A DNA stretch of 64,000 bases from Leptospira ilyithenensis (GTDB lineage: Bacteria > Spirochaetota > Leptospiria > Leptospirales > Leptospiraceae). Below the pieces are notes generated by a model. The model did no database searches. It was given only the letters and a program-made list of their open reading frames with translations, and had not been told where the DNA came from. The stretch spans positions 1 through 64,000 of the forward strand of contig NZ_RQHV01000061.1 of assembly GCF_004771005.1 (NCBI RefSeq). Reading direction: 5' to 3'. The position numbers and the translations under genes are program-made. Positions 19,390 through 29,569 of the stretch are shown here, one piece after another; positions within the stretch are counted from its first letter, which is position 1; every line of letters begins with the position of its first letter.

Positions 19390-21573
19390 TTGAAGTTTCC
19401 AATCGCCCTTCTATCTGACGAAGATTTAAGGGCTTATTTCTCCATCTTCCTATCTATCCTTCGAAAGCATCAAAAAACCATATATTCCTTTCTGGCATTG
19501 GGAGGAGTGTTCTTTTTACTTTCCCTGATCTATATCGGCTTTGAGTATTTTCTCAAAACGAAACGTATCCCTTTGGTTTCGGTAAGAGCCATCGTGACGG
19601 AAACAATCAATAAGGAAATCGGGAAAGCTGTCGATTTGGGTGTTGTCGACTTTTCCCTCAGAGAAGGTCTTATTCTGGAAGATCTTGTGATCTCGAGAGA
19701 AGAAGACTTCTCATTCAATGCACATCTTTTAAAAGTCAAAAAAGTTACCTTTCGATTGTCTTCTTATTTTACTAATAACCCTTATGTGGAACGGATTGAT
19801 TTTTTCAGTCCGAATCTGGTTTTGGAAAATGATGAGGAGCTGGAAAAAAAGCTTATAGAATACTTTCAAAATACAAAGATCAAAGAAGTGATCTTTCATG
19901 ATACCAGAATCAATTATAAAAAAGGAAACTCCACTATCCTCAATTGGAGGGAAGGTTGGGATATTTCCTTTCGGAGAAAAAACGACAAAATTTTTGTAAG
20001 TTATGATAACGGCTGGTTCTGGGTTCCTAATGCAACGCGCGTTAAAGGAGAAGGGTATTTTGCGGAAGGAAAATTCAATGAATATAAATTTGAATTTTTC
20101 TGGAAAAACTATCCTTCGGAAGAAGCTCCCTTACTTGTAAATTACCTGTTTGGCACGAACCTGCAATCCTCCGTCTTGTCGGGAGAAGCAGTCACCGAAA
20201 AAACATCTGACGGAAGTTATATGATTAAAGGGGATGTTGAATACGAAAATACGAATTTTTATCTGCCATGGATCAATTCCTATTTGGTCAAAGGCCTTCG
20301 TTTTAATGAAAAGTTTTTGTTTCAGGAAAACAAAGAGACCCGCGAGTATAGCTCTTATGATTTTCAGATTAAAGTGGAAGACATAGTAACTCCCGGAAAG
20401 GAAATTCTTTTACAAAAAAATATCCTGTTTGATGTAGCGGAATTGGAACCTCTCGCCGAACTATTGCAAGACTCTCAGACCGGAGATAAAGTGCCCCTTT
20501 CCGGCAAATTGAGGGGCAACTTGGAGATAAAGGAAACCGGGGAAAAAAATAAATGGTTCAAGGTAGCGGGAGAAGTTGCAGGCGATTCTTTAAGTTGGAA
20601 TTCTCCTTTGCTTTTGATAAGGAATGCAAGCTTGAATTTAAGACTGACTGAAGATAACAACCTGAACTTACAGGCAAAAGGCGAAATTTTCGGTAAACCG
20701 GCCGGTCTCGAACTTTTATCACAACTGGATTGGACACGGCAGAAAAAAACGGACGGTTCTTTTTATTACCCGCTTTATTCGAAATCAAAAGGAAATTTGC
20801 AGATTCAGGATCTTGTTGCAAATAATCTATCCGAGTTATTTCAGTCTTGGAAAAAAGAAACAAACGAAGAGATCAAAGAGAGACAGGAGAAGTTGATTCC
20901 CGAAGAGTATTTTTATCAGAAAAAGATTTATAAATACTTTTTGGAATCCATGAATTTGGATTTAGGTCTGAAGATTTCCTCTTTTTATCCTTACGACGGT
21001 GCCGCAGATCAGGGAGAAGCAAAAGGAAGTTTTGTCATTAAAGACGGTAGACTTAATTTTGTTTTTGGGCTTGAGAAATCAGCATCGAAGTTAAACATCA
21101 GTTCCTATTTTGCTACAAAAACACCTAACTTCAGTTTTGGATTGTTATTGGATCGTTACCCTTGGAGTGAATCTTGGATGAAAGTCTGCGGGCTTCTACT
21201 TAAACCGCGCCTAGTTTCAATGGACTATTCTTTTGCAAGCCAGGGAAGCGATTATTATACTCTTTCCAAAGACGGTCGGATCAATTATTATTTGAAATTG
21301 GAAAATGCGATTTGGGAAGGAGAAGAGCTTTGGTTTAAAATGAATTTGCCTGATTCACTCTATAAAGAATCCTATACGATCGAATTCAATTTGGATCATT
21401 ATTTCGAATCTGATTACATTCGAAATCTTTCTGTGATTTCCACTTCGACTGACTTAAAAGGATACGGACAAAATAAATCCGGATTTTTTCAGTATTCATT
21501 TTACGGGCTGATGGGAGAAAATAGAGGAAACTGGTCTTTTACAGAAGACGATACAAGGTGTGTGATCAAATGA
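19390..21573 (+). CDS. AsmA-like envelope protein
   Basis: This 727-residue protein starts at a TTG six bases after the TPR gene stop, with GGAGGG some 14 bases upstream. One hydrophobic helix (about residues 35-60) anchors it in the inner membrane with the bulk in the periplasm. The long beta-rich body, including a start like SVRAIVTETINKEIGKAVDLGVVDFSL, resembles AsmA/TamB-type proteins, now seen as lipid-transfer bridges between membranes. The similarity is by pattern only, with no signature motif, so the family call is tentative. The next gene overlaps its stop. Confidence 0.6.
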   Translation: MKFPIALLSDEDLRAYFSIFLSILRKHQKTIYSFLALGGVFFLLSLIYIGFEYFLKTKRIPLVSVRAIVTETINKEIGKAVDLGVVDFSLREGLILEDLVISREEDFSFNAHLLKVKKVTFRLSSYFTNNPYVERIDFFSPNLVLENDEELEKKLIEYFQNTKIKEVIFHDTRINYKKGNSTILNWREGWDISFRRKNDKIFVSYDNGWFWVPNATRVKGEGYFAEGKFNEYKFEFFWKNYPSEEAPLLVNYLFGTNLQSSVLSGEAVTEKTSDGSYMIKGDVEYENTNFYLPWINSYLVKGLRFNEKFLFQENKETREYSSYDFQIKVEDIVTPGKEILLQKNILFDVAELEPLAELLQDSQTGDKVPLSGKLRGNLEIKETGEKNKWFKVAGEVAGDSLSWNSPLLLIRNASLNLRLTEDNNLNLQAKGEIFGKPAGLELLSQLDWTRQKKTDGSFYYPLYSKSKGNLQIQDLVANNLSELFQSWKKETNEEIKERQEKLIPEEYFYQKKIYKYFLESMNLDLGLKISSFYPYDGAADQGEAKGSFVIKDGRLNFVFGLEKSASKLNISSYFATKTPNFSFGLLLDRYPWSESWMKVCGLLLKPRLVSMDYSFASQGSDYYTLSKDGRINYYLKLENAIWEGEELWFKMNLPDSLYKESYTIEFNLDHYFESDYIRNLSVISTSTDLKGYGQNKSGFFQYSFYGLMGENRGNWSFTEDDTRCVIK

Positions 21574-21947
21574 ACAGAATATATCTATCTGCATTTTCAT
21601 CCAAATATTCTTTATTGATCTTTTTTATCCTTCTCATTGGTTTCCAAAATTGTTCCGAAAAATCCAGAGTTGCAGACACACCTCCCGATCTTTCCTCACT
21701 ACCTGATTTTTCAGGTAAGTGGCAATTGGAAGGAGATGGCAACATTGTTGTCATTGATATAGATAAAGAGGCAAAGACTGCAAGTTTCGGAGAAGTGAAA
21801 TTGATTTTGGAAATGGACTCTTTGGGGGTTCGATTGCGTCCGGAGGATAGAGAGAATGCGATCGGCTATTTTTTGTATTCCGAAATCAAAGACAAAACTT
21901 GGATTGGAACCTGGGACGATCGGGTTGTTCGTTTGATCCGTCTTTGA
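21570..21947 (+). CDS. Small lipoprotein at the end of the helicase operon
   Basis: The ATG at 21570 overlaps the upstream TGA (ATGA). The 125-residue product has a signal ending in FQNC and then a short beta-rich domain (FSGKWQLEGDGNIVVIDID, ending WIGTWDDRVVRLIRL). This looks like a small lipocalin- or avidin-like sheet but no family is certain. Translational coupling suggests it works with the AsmA-like protein. Confidence 0.7.
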   Translation: MNRIYLSAFSSKYSLLIFFILLIGFQNCSEKSRVADTPPDLSSLPDFSGKWQLEGDGNIVVIDIDKEAKTASFGEVKLILEMDSLGVRLRPEDRENAIGYFLYSEIKDKTWIGTWDDRVVRLIRL

Positions 21948-21991
21948 TATTAAAATAATAGAATCTACTTTTGCAATGTCTGCCCGGCTTT

Positions 21992-23221
21992 TTAAGATTC
22001 TTCGGTGCCTAGTGAATCTATAAAATGGGAAATCTCTTTGGCTGCTAGTTTTCCTCCGTTACTCGCTCCCAATTCCCTTTCTTTCGTTTCTTTTAATAAA
22101 CGAATCATTTTGTTTCTGAATTCGCTGTGATCCAAGATTCTTTTCGCTTCTTCAAAAATATACTTAGGCTTACATTCGTTTTGCGTAAGTTCCCTGCATA
22201 CTTCTTGGCCGGAAAGTATATTGGCAAGTCCTATGAATTTGGACTTCATAAGCAATGAACCGATAAAATAGGTAAATAAACTCACCTTATACAAAATAAT
22301 CATAGGCTTTTCGAAATACAAACCCTCTAATGTGGCCGTACCCGATGCGATCAATAATAAGTCGCTTGCGTTCATTACCTTTAGGGAACCGTCCCAAACG
22401 TAATGAATTTCAATGGAAGGTTCTTTGGTTTTAATTTCATCTAATTTCTGTTTGATGAAATTTTCCTGTTTAGAATTGATATTGGGAAGTAGGAATACTA
22501 TTTTTTTGCCTTGAGAAGTTACATGTCTGTGCAATAGAACTGCTGTTCCCAAAATAGGATCGAGTAATTTTGTGATCTCTCCCGTTCGGGAACCCGGTAA
22601 CAGGCCGATTACAAATCCTTCGTCCGTATGCGGAAGTCCGCCAGGCAAAGGGCTTTCTTTCTTTAATTTTTCCGGGATCCTTCTTACGATCGGATGGCCG
22701 ACAAACTTTGCGTTGACTCCGTATTCTTTGTATATGGACTCTTCAAAACGAAACAACGTCAGCATCAGTGCAATATGTTCTTTGATAAAAAAAATGCGTT
22801 TGAATTTCCATGCCCAAATTTGAGGGGACACATAGAATATGGAAGGGATGCCTATTTTTTTTAATTCCCTCGCCAAGCGTAGGTTAAATCCTGGATAGTC
22901 TATCAGGACGGCGAGTTTTGTGTTCCTGTATTTTGCCTCTTCTACAATTTGAAATAGAACTCTTTTTAAAAAACTATACTTTTTGATTGCTTCCGAAAAT
23001 CCGATTACGCTCAAAGCTTCTATATCTTCCAAAGATTCAAATCCGTGAGCTTTCATGGAATCGCCTCCGATTCCATAATAGGAAAAATCCGGCTTCATGG
23101 ATTTTAGTTCACCTAGTAAATCTCCACCTAGTAAATCTCCAGAATGCTCTCCCGTTAGGATGAGAATGGAAGAGTCTGATGACTTAGATCTAGAGTGGCT
23201 TGATTTTTTTTTGGCTACCAT
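21992..23221 (-). CDS. lpxB: Lipid-A-disaccharide synthase
   Basis: LpxB (409 residues here) joins UDP-2,3-diacylglucosamine to lipid X to form the lipid A disaccharide. Family marks are GEHSGDLLGGDLL (24-36), DYPGFN (108-113), SPQIWAWK (132-139), GLLPGSRTGEI and SGTATLE near the C-terminal nucleotide site. About 18 extra basic and Ser-rich residues precede the domain. It overlaps lpxI by 32 bases, directly coupling consecutive pathway steps, and is the last gene of the seven-gene operon. Confidence 0.95.
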   Translation of the reverse strand: MVAKKKSSHSRSKSSDSSILILTGEHSGDLLGGDLLGELKSMKPDFSYYGIGGDSMKAHGFESLEDIEALSVIGFSEAIKKYSFLKRVLFQIVEEAKYRNTKLAVLIDYPGFNLRLARELKKIGIPSIFYVSPQIWAWKFKRIFFIKEHIALMLTLFRFEESIYKEYGVNAKFVGHPIVRRIPEKLKKESPLPGGLPHTDEGFVIGLLPGSRTGEITKLLDPILGTAVLLHRHVTSQGKKIVFLLPNINSKQENFIKQKLDEIKTKEPSIEIHYVWDGSLKVMNASDLLLIASGTATLEGLYFEKPMIILYKVSLFTYFIGSLLMKSKFIGLANILSGQEVCRELTQNECKPKYIFEEAKRILDHSEFRNKMIRLLKETKERELGASNGGKLAAKEISHFIDSLGTEES

Positions 23222-24047
23222 TGATACCTTTTGTTTTTGAGGGTCCGTACACTACAAAGTTTAACTTGGATTTTGTAGCATAGTCTACAACTTCCTCGGG
23301 ATCTACTACCAATGTTTCCCCCTCTCGGATACAAAGCGTTTTGCATCCGCTTTCTTTCATAATCTGAAGAGTATGAACCCCGACGGTAGGAAGGTCGAAT
23401 CTTTCGTCTTGTTTGGATTTTGCGGATTTGCAGACGACTGCCGAACCTTTCTTTTTGGTGTATTCGCCGCCTCGTCTGATGGTAACGTCCGTACCTTCGA
23501 CTGCTTCCACTGCAATGACAGATTCATCGCAAACAACGACGAGTTGCCCGATGTCCAGGTCCGCCATTTTTTCGGCATACATCATTCCGAATTCTATATC
23601 TTTGATGTCGGAAGAACTGAATTTTTTGGGTGTGTACCTTCCTTCTTTTAAAAGGAGAGATTTTAGATATTTTTTCTGAGAAATGACAGTGACCCCCATC
23701 CTTTTGAATTCATCCGCGATTGCTAAAAAAATAGGGTAGTCATTCCTGTTTATGGTTTTTGCCAGGATGGAAAGTGCTTTCAGGTCGAATTTTAATCCTT
23801 GGAACAAAAGGTCTTTGCGAACTTTTCCAAGCATAAGAACCCTATCTACATTTTGTTTTTCAATCGTTTTTAGAATTTTTCCTACTTGGGTTATATGGAC
23901 CGGTATGGTTCTGGATTCGTAGCCTCTGGGTGAAAAATCGGATTCCTTTAGTCCGAGAAAGATTACGTCTTCCCCCGCAGCGATCGCTTCCGACATACCT
24001 ACGTGCGGCAATTCCCCGCCTCCTGCGATGATGGCTAATTTTCCCAT
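23190..24047 (-). CDS. lpxI: UDP-2,3-diacylglucosamine pyrophosphatase LpxI
   Basis: The 285-residue protein matches the LpxI family, which hydrolyses UDP-2,3-diacylglucosamine to lipid X and UMP in organisms that lack LpxH. Visible features are the N-terminal IAGGGELP loop, MLGKVRKDLLF, and the C-terminal catalytic region with FDLPTVGVHT and LVVDPEEVV. Its product is the substrate of LpxB, encoded by the overlapping next gene. Confidence 0.93.
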   Translation of the reverse strand: MGKLAIIAGGGELPHVGMSEAIAAGEDVIFLGLKESDFSPRGYESRTIPVHITQVGKILKTIEKQNVDRVLMLGKVRKDLLFQGLKFDLKALSILAKTINRNDYPIFLAIADEFKRMGVTVISQKKYLKSLLLKEGRYTPKKFSSSDIKDIEFGMMYAEKMADLDIGQLVVVCDESVIAVEAVEGTDVTIRRGGEYTKKKGSAVVCKSAKSKQDERFDLPTVGVHTLQIMKESGCKTLCIREGETLVVDPEEVVDYATKSKLNFVVYGPSKTKGINGSQKKIKPL

Positions 24048-24057
24048 TGAGCGCCAG

Positions 24058-24375
24058 TTAGTTGTTTGAGGCTGGCTTTGTTTCGGTAGCGTTCGTTGGA
24101 TTGGAAACGGCGGCTTCCGATTTGGGAGCGGTCTCAGTGCTCGGGGCTGCCTGAACCTGTCCTGGGCTTTCCGCTGGCCTTTTGGAAGAATCCTTTTTGT
24201 AATCCGTAACGTAGAATCCTGTTCCTTTAAAAATAATTCCGCCTGTGCTTGTAATCATTCTTTCCGCAGTCTCTGCACCGCATAATATGCATTTTGTGAT
24301 CGGATCATCCTTCATCGATTGCACATATTCGAATTGTTGTCCGCAAGTTTTGCAATTGTAATCGTATGTTGCCAT
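24058..24375 (-). CDS. FmdB-type zinc-ribbon protein
   Basis: The first half of this 105-residue protein is a zinc ribbon: CKTC near residue 8 and CILC near residue 29, within the family pattern of TYDYNC, FEY and KCILCGA. A GGIIFKGTGFYVTDYK segment, also conserved in FmdB proteins, follows. The tail is low in complexity (Pro, Ala, Ser, Thr) and probably disordered. Function in the family is unsettled. It lies between an SH3 protein and lpxI in one operon. Confidence 0.88.
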   Translation of the reverse strand: MATYDYNCKTCGQQFEYVQSMKDDPITKCILCGAETAERMITSTGGIIFKGTGFYVTDYKKDSSKRPAESPGQVQAAPSTETAPKSEAAVSNPTNATETKPASNN

Positions 24376-24389
24376 TTTGCTCCTGATAA

Positions 24390-25838
24390 TTAATGAACAC
24401 CGGTTCTAATTTCGAATAGTATGGCTTTTTCCCGATTGGGAGAAACCGCCTGGGGAAGACATACTTCCCAAGAACTATTTCCCTGTTTTAGGGAAGATTC
24501 ATCCATCGGGAAGGAACCTATCTTTGGAAGCAGAACGGTATTTCTGTTCCGAAGACTTGCCAAAAGTTTGTCTCCCTTTCGGGATTCAATATGCAATGAC
24601 AAATTCTCTCTTCTGTTTCTATCGTCCAGGATATATCTATTTTTACCAATCGAAATTGATTCTTTGTCCGTATGAATAGAATACGCTGGTTGACTTATCC
24701 CGGAAGACACCAGCCTGATTTCAAATAGAGGGATGTTTGTTTGGGAATCAGTCGGCTTGTAAGAAAACTCAAAATAATTTTTTTCGCCTTCTATTTTTCT
24801 GCAAATCAGTTCCCATTTTTCCGTTTTAGATCCGAAGAGCGCAAAGCCAGGTTTTCCGGAATCCACTTCTCTTTGTCTGGGAATATATTTTCCGTAAAAA
24901 CCGGCAGGAATTTTTTCACCAGTCCAACCTTCGAAATCGATTCTAGTTTCGTTTTCGATTGATTTGAATCTTTTCTGAAATTCATCCATGTAACTTTGGT
25001 TAAGTTCTACTTTTGCTAAAAAGCCTGAAAATAGCCAGGCAGATCTTCCTAAACCCGGAAAATAACATTGAACCCAATGTCCTGTTTTGCCCGCCAAAGT
25101 TTCTTCCGTATTGTCCCTTTCAAAACAGAAAGTTGTTTCTGGGCTACTTACTTTACCCACTTCTTTGTTTTCTTTTCCGGGACCGCTTCGCAGGTTTACA
25201 TTCTTTCCGTTTATTGAGAAATAATTTTCAAAAAATAATGAAGTAGGAGCGGCACTGAGTAAATGAAGTGTTTGCAAAAGAAACCCGGTTTCTATTTCTC
25301 CGATCGAATCCAGAGGGTAGCCGAGAACATTTGCAAGCGCTTCGCTGTAGGTTTGTTCCAGTCCTCTCGGGTCTTCTAAAATCAATAGAAGAAGATAATA
25401 GGTTGATTTGTCTTTGGGAATCATCTTTGAAAAAGAAGAGATTTTGGTAATAAGCGCTCTTTTGTAATGGGTTCCGTGTTTTTTCAATAAAGGAAAATAA
25501 GGATCTTCGATATGGTTGTAAATTCCAAGATTTGTTTCCCATTCAATGGTTTTGATCTTGGGAATTCTTTTTAAAAAATTTAAAGCGGTCTCTCTTTCTT
25601 TCGAATCGTTAGCCTTTCTTTCCAAACGGGAGATGGATTCGGAGAGTAGGGCGAGAACTCCTTCCGAATCAACTGTAGAATCTTCCTTGTAGAGGTTGAT
25701 CACTTCCTCATATTGTTTTTCGGAAAAGTAAGCATAGGCTTTGTCTTCCTTTTCACGAAAATCTACAAATGAATAAATGAGAAGAAAGGTAAGTAAGGAA
25801 AAGATTCCTAAAGCGAGAAAAACACGGGATCTAATCAC
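24390..25838 (-). CDS. Membrane-anchored protein with bacterial SH3 domain
   Basis: One N-terminal helix (about residues 6-26) anchors this 482-residue protein. The region from about 208 to 275 is a bacterial SH3 domain: NGKNVNLRSGPGKENKEVGKV, then GHWVQCYFPG and SAWLFSGFL. Such domains commonly bind peptidoglycan peptides. The N-terminal helical part could be repeat-like. The C-terminal 200 residues are beta-rich and unrecognised. Gene order suggests an envelope role with the TolC-like protein upstream. Confidence 0.72.
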   Translation of the reverse strand: MIRSRVFLALGIFSLLTFLLIYSFVDFREKEDKAYAYFSEKQYEEVINLYKEDSTVDSEGVLALLSESISRLERKANDSKERETALNFLKRIPKIKTIEWETNLGIYNHIEDPYFPLLKKHGTHYKRALITKISSFSKMIPKDKSTYYLLLLILEDPRGLEQTYSEALANVLGYPLDSIGEIETGFLLQTLHLLSAAPTSLFFENYFSINGKNVNLRSGPGKENKEVGKVSSPETTFCFERDNTEETLAGKTGHWVQCYFPGLGRSAWLFSGFLAKVELNQSYMDEFQKRFKSIENETRIDFEGWTGEKIPAGFYGKYIPRQREVDSGKPGFALFGSKTEKWELICRKIEGEKNYFEFSYKPTDSQTNIPLFEIRLVSSGISQPAYSIHTDKESISIGKNRYILDDRNRRENLSLHIESRKGDKLLASLRNRNTVLLPKIGSFPMDESSLKQGNSSWEVCLPQAVSPNREKAILFEIRTGVH

Positions 25839-25861
25839 AATGAATAGCTCCCCCGTTTCTT

Positions 25862-27406
25862 TTATTTTTGAAATCCTTCCGGAAGCAGTTTTGAACGATC
25901 CACTCCGTATTCTTCAAATAACGCATTTTTTGAAACATAATAGCGGTGTAGATTGATATTGAAATCCACTTTTGCACGAACGAGTGCTAGTTGGTCCTGA
26001 ACCAATGTATCCAATGAATTTTTAACAGTAAGCGCATTGAATCTTCCTTGTTGGAAAGACCGAAGAACACCTGCATAATATTTTTTAGCTTCTTCTTCCG
26101 TCTTTTTGGCATTCTCCATCACTTTATAGGAAGCTTTTAAGATATCAATTCTAGTTCTTACGTCATCAGCTACGGACTTTGTGAGGTCTTCTTCTTCCAA
26201 GCCAACTTGTCTTTTTTGAATTTCCGCATCCCGTAAACCGGCTTTGACACCAGTGTCTCCGATCGGGTAACTCATATCAATGGAACCTTGCATCACAGGA
26301 TATGAACCTGTGAATACACCGTTTTTCCCTTCCGTGTAATTGGTCGCCCCGCCTTGTAAATTCTGAGCTTGGTATCCGTAAGTGCCTGCAGCTTTCAAGG
26401 TAGGTAAAGCATCGTTTTTGGCATTTTTAAGTGCTAGTTCCGCATTTTCTTTTTTGCGGGCGATACTTTTGAAATCCGCTCTATGCAAATAAGCATAATT
26501 GATATCGGCTTCGTAATTTATATTTTGAGGAAGTTCTTCCGAAAGAGGAGTTGTTTTGGAAAACACTGTAGTTTCCGGAAGATTGAGAGATCGGATCAAT
26601 TTTCTTTTTGCCTCTTCTCTTTCCGCTTCCGCCTGAGCCATCTGTCCTTCCACTTGTGCGAGAAGTGCATTCCATTGGTTGACTTCGAAAGATTCGGAAA
26701 GACCTAATCCTTGTTTGCGGATAGTGAGGTCTCTCACTGTTTTGGTATTTTTTAAAAGTTGTTCGAATGTCTGGTAACTCGAATCTTTTACATTATAATT
26801 CCAATAATCCACGAGTGCATTGATTACCTTTTGGGAAACTTGTTCTTCCAGCTGATCTTTTAAGATCAAAGATTGGTTTTCGAGCATCGTCTCCACGTTT
26901 CTTTCTTTGTAACCGAATGCGTTTTTCAGCAAATCTTGGGAAATGGTTACGTTGATCGAATCCGTAAATAGAGGAGGGATTCCCAAAGCTCCGAATCCTG
27001 CAGGAGTCTTTAAAGGATCTTCGAATGCGTTCGAGTCAAATCTGGTTTGTTTTGCTTCTAATTTGAAATAAGTCCCTGTTGTAAAAAGTTTGTCAATCCC
27101 CGCAGAATAGTTATTAGTTTGGGTTTTTGTTCCTGTGAACAAATTGTTTTGGTTATAAGGAAATCTGTTTTGTTGAATGTCGGTTCCTGCCAATGCTCTC
27201 CAGGAATACTTACCTTCATTCTTCAAATACTCCGTATCCGATTTTGCAAGCTCCAGTCTGGCCCGCATCACATCACGGTTGTTATCTATCGCATAACGAA
27301 CCGCATCTTTTAAGTTGAGTTCGAAATTTTTATCCGACTCTGCTGCGAGCAAAGCCAAGGATGAGAGAGTCAAAAAGAGAACTGAAATTGCTGAACGACG
27401 TTCCAT
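25862..27406 (-). CDS. TolC-family outer-membrane efflux protein
   Basis: The 514-residue protein has a signal peptide (cleavage near LLAAES) and two long helical repeats typical of TolC: LKDAVRYAIDNNRDVMRARLEL at the start and IARKKENAELALKNAKND for the second. The pattern DISQDLL ... and a C-terminal ALTVKNSLDTLVQDQLAL fit the outer-membrane factor family. It would form the exit duct of an efflux or secretion pump. No inner-membrane pump or adaptor is encoded nearby, so its partner lies elsewhere. Confidence 0.9.
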   Translation of the reverse strand: MERRSAISVLFLTLSSLALLAAESDKNFELNLKDAVRYAIDNNRDVMRARLELAKSDTEYLKNEGKYSWRALAGTDIQQNRFPYNQNNLFTGTKTQTNNYSAGIDKLFTTGTYFKLEAKQTRFDSNAFEDPLKTPAGFGALGIPPLFTDSINVTISQDLLKNAFGYKERNVETMLENQSLILKDQLEEQVSQKVINALVDYWNYNVKDSSYQTFEQLLKNTKTVRDLTIRKQGLGLSESFEVNQWNALLAQVEGQMAQAEAEREEAKRKLIRSLNLPETTVFSKTTPLSEELPQNINYEADINYAYLHRADFKSIARKKENAELALKNAKNDALPTLKAAGTYGYQAQNLQGGATNYTEGKNGVFTGSYPVMQGSIDMSYPIGDTGVKAGLRDAEIQKRQVGLEEEDLTKSVADDVRTRIDILKASYKVMENAKKTEEEAKKYYAGVLRSFQQGRFNALTVKNSLDTLVQDQLALVRAKVDFNINLHRYYVSKNALFEEYGVDRSKLLPEGFQK

Positions 27407-27444
27407 ATATACTAGTTTGACTCTCTCCCTTAAAAAATCGCTCT

Positions 27445-28335
27445 TTATTTTCCTAAAGCGGCCTTCATTTTTTCACCGACTTCCCCGATATGCGCGCAAA
27501 TGCTCACACCAGCGTCTTTCATTGCGGCGATCTTGGAAGTAGCTGTTCCCATTCCCCCGGAAATGATCGCACCTGCGTGCCCCATTCTTTTGCCGGGCGG
27601 AGCAGTTTGACCTGCGATGAATCCCACAACCGGTTTTTTCACATGGGCTTTGATGTAAGCGGCAGCTTCCTCTTCCGAAGTTCCGCCGATTTCACCGATC
27701 ATTACAATTCCCTCAGTGTCAGGATCTTCGTTCAAAAGGCGAACCGCTTCTACGTGATTCATTCCGGGAACCGGGTCTCCCCCGATTCCGATACAAGTAG
27801 ACTGACCGAGTCCTGCCGCAGTGAGTGCTGCTACGGATTCGTAGGTCAAAGTTCCGGAACGGGAAACGATTCCGATTTTACCCGGGTTGTGGATAAAGCC
27901 GGGCATGATCCCCATTTTTACTTTGTGAAACGGATTGATCACACCGGGACAGTTCGGTCCGACCAGTTTGGTTTTAGAGTTACGAAGAACGCTATAAACT
28001 TTAAGCATATCGTGGGTTGGAATTCCTTCCGTGATACATACCACAAGAGGGATCTCGGCAAAAATGCCTTCCAAAATCGCATCAGCTGCAAACGGAGGCG
28101 GAACAAAGATGATCGCAGCATTGGCTCCGTCTTCTTTCATCGCGTCTTTGATTGTGTTACGTACAGGAACGGACTTGCCGGTTTCGGAAGTCCAAGTTTG
28201 ACCACCTTTTCCCGGAGTCACTCCCGCCACAACCTTAGTGCCATAATCTAACATCTGTGTTGCGTGGAAAGTTCCTTCTTTACCGGTAATCCCTTGGACT
28301 ACCACTTTTGTATTAGCATCTACTAAAACAGTCAT
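27445..28335 (-). CDS. sucD: Succinyl-CoA ligase alpha subunit
   Basis: The 296-residue subunit carries the CoA-binding N-terminal domain ([20 protein letters not shown]) and the catalytic histidine in [10 protein letters not shown], which is phosphorylated in the reaction succinyl-CoA + NDP + Pi to succinate + CoA + NTP. The length is normal. It follows sucC after nine bases and the two form the enzyme. Confidence 0.97.
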   Translation of the reverse strand: MTVLVDANTKVVVQGITGKEGTFHATQMLDYGTKVVAGVTPGKGGQTWTSETGKSVPVRNTIKDAMKEDGANAAIIFVPPPFAADAILEGIFAEIPLVVCITEGIPTHDMLKVYSVLRNSKTKLVGPNCPGVINPFHKVKMGIMPGFIHNPGKIGIVSRSGTLTYESVAALTAAGLGQSTCIGIGGDPVPGMNHVEAVRLLNEDPDTEGIVMIGEIGGTSEEEAAAYIKAHVKKPVVGFIAGQTAPPGKRMGHAGAIISGGMGTATSKIAAMKDAGVSICAHIGEVGEKMKAALGK

Positions 28336-28344
28336 ATCTTCTCC

Positions 28345-29514
28345 CTACTTCCTTATGAGCGAAACGATCTTGTCGGCCGCATCACGGAGTCCTTCCACTC
28401 CTACGATATTGAGTCCTGATTCGTTCAGGATCTTTTTACCTTCTTCCGCGTTGGTTCCTTTCAACCGAACTACAACGGGAACATGGATGTTTACTTTTTT
28501 TGCAGCTTCGATCACACCGTTTGCTACTCGATCGCAACGAACGATTCCACCGAAGATATTTACGAAAATACCTTTTACGTTCGGATCGGATAGGATCAGA
28601 CGGAAACCGTTTTCTACTGTTACAGGGTTCGCTCCGCCTCCGACATCCAGGAAGTTAGCCGGTTCTGCTCCCGCAAGTTTGACTATGTCCATAGTCGCCA
28701 TGGCAAGACCCGCACCGTTTACCATACAACCGATGTTTCCATCCAGTTTTACGTAGTTCAGATTGAATTCTTTTGCTTTTACTTCGAACGGATCTTCTTC
28801 CGTTTCGTCGCGGTAAGCTTCGTTTTCAGTGTGTCTGTAGAGAGCGTTTTCGTCCAAGTCCATCTTGCAGTCACCTGCAACGATTTCATTTCCTTTTGTA
28901 AGGATGAGTGGGTTGATTTCAAGTAGCGCTGCATCTTCTTTGATATAAGCGCTGTAAATGGAATTTACAAGACTAGTAAAAGATTTTTGAGCTTCAGCAG
29001 GAATTCCCAATGCAAATGCCAGCTCTCTGATTTGAGAACCTTGGACACCGATACCCGGATCGATTTGGATTTTGATGATTTTTTCAGGATGGGTTTCCGC
29101 AACTTCTTCAATCTCCATACCACCTTCGGTGGATGCCATAATGATTGTTTTGCGGAATGCTCTGTCCAGAAGAATAGAGATATAATATTCTTTTGCGATG
29201 TCGATCCCTTGTTCCAGGTAAACCTTTAGGACTTTTTTTCCTTCGGGACCCGTTTGAGGAGTAATGAGCTGCATGCCTAAGATTTTGTCTACGGCTGCTT
29301 TCGCATCGTCTTTGGTTTTGGTAACTTTTACACCGCCACCTTTTCCACGCCCACCGGCATGGATCTGTGCTTTCACCACCACTACGGGTGATTTTTGAAC
29401 TACTTCATTGTATGCTTTTTCCCAGTCAGCGGCATTATCGATGACTTTTCCGAAGGGAACGTTGGCATTATGTCTACGTAAGATTTCTTTTGCCTGGTAT
29501 TCGTGGACTTTCAT
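28345..29514 (-). CDS. sucC: Succinyl-CoA ligase beta subunit
   Basis: This 389-residue ATP-grasp subunit starts [12 protein letters not shown], as in most SucC proteins, and carries [16 protein letters not shown] for nucleotide binding and FLDVGGGA and [10 protein letters not shown] near the C-terminus for contact with the alpha subunit. AAGGAAATCC precedes the ATG. It is the first gene of a seven-gene operon (sucC, sucD, tolC-like, SH3, fmdB, lpxI, lpxB), with short gaps of at most 38 bases throughout. Confidence 0.97.
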   Translation of the reverse strand: MKVHEYQAKEILRRHNANVPFGKVIDNAADWEKAYNEVVQKSPVVVVKAQIHAGGRGKGGGVKVTKTKDDAKAAVDKILGMQLITPQTGPEGKKVLKVYLEQGIDIAKEYYISILLDRAFRKTIIMASTEGGMEIEEVAETHPEKIIKIQIDPGIGVQGSQIRELAFALGIPAEAQKSFTSLVNSIYSAYIKEDAALLEINPLILTKGNEIVAGDCKMDLDENALYRHTENEAYRDETEEDPFEVKAKEFNLNYVKLDGNIGCMVNGAGLAMATMDIVKLAGAEPANFLDVGGGANPVTVENGFRLILSDPNVKGIFVNIFGGIVRCDRVANGVIEAAKKVNIHVPVVVRLKGTNAEEGKKILNESGLNIVGVEGLRDAADKIVSLIRK

Positions 29515-29538
29515 GGATTTCCTTGTCTCATTTGTGGA

Positions 29539-29560
29539 ATCTAGTGCGTATGCACTAGAT
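29539..29560. promoter_or_regulatory. Palindrome before sucC (operator or 5'UTR hairpin)
   Basis: ATCTAGTGC (29539-29547) and GCACTAGAT (29552-29560) form a perfect nine-base inverted repeat around GTAT, 25-46 bases before the sucC ATG. It sits close to the predicted transcription start, so it may be a repressor site or an RNA hairpin. Confidence 0.6.
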
Positions 29561-29569
29561 AACTTGGTT

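Noticed and set aside
27490..28251. Long plus-strand open frame opposite sucD
   Set aside because: It mirrors the codon pattern of sucD on the other strand and has no recognisable protein features.
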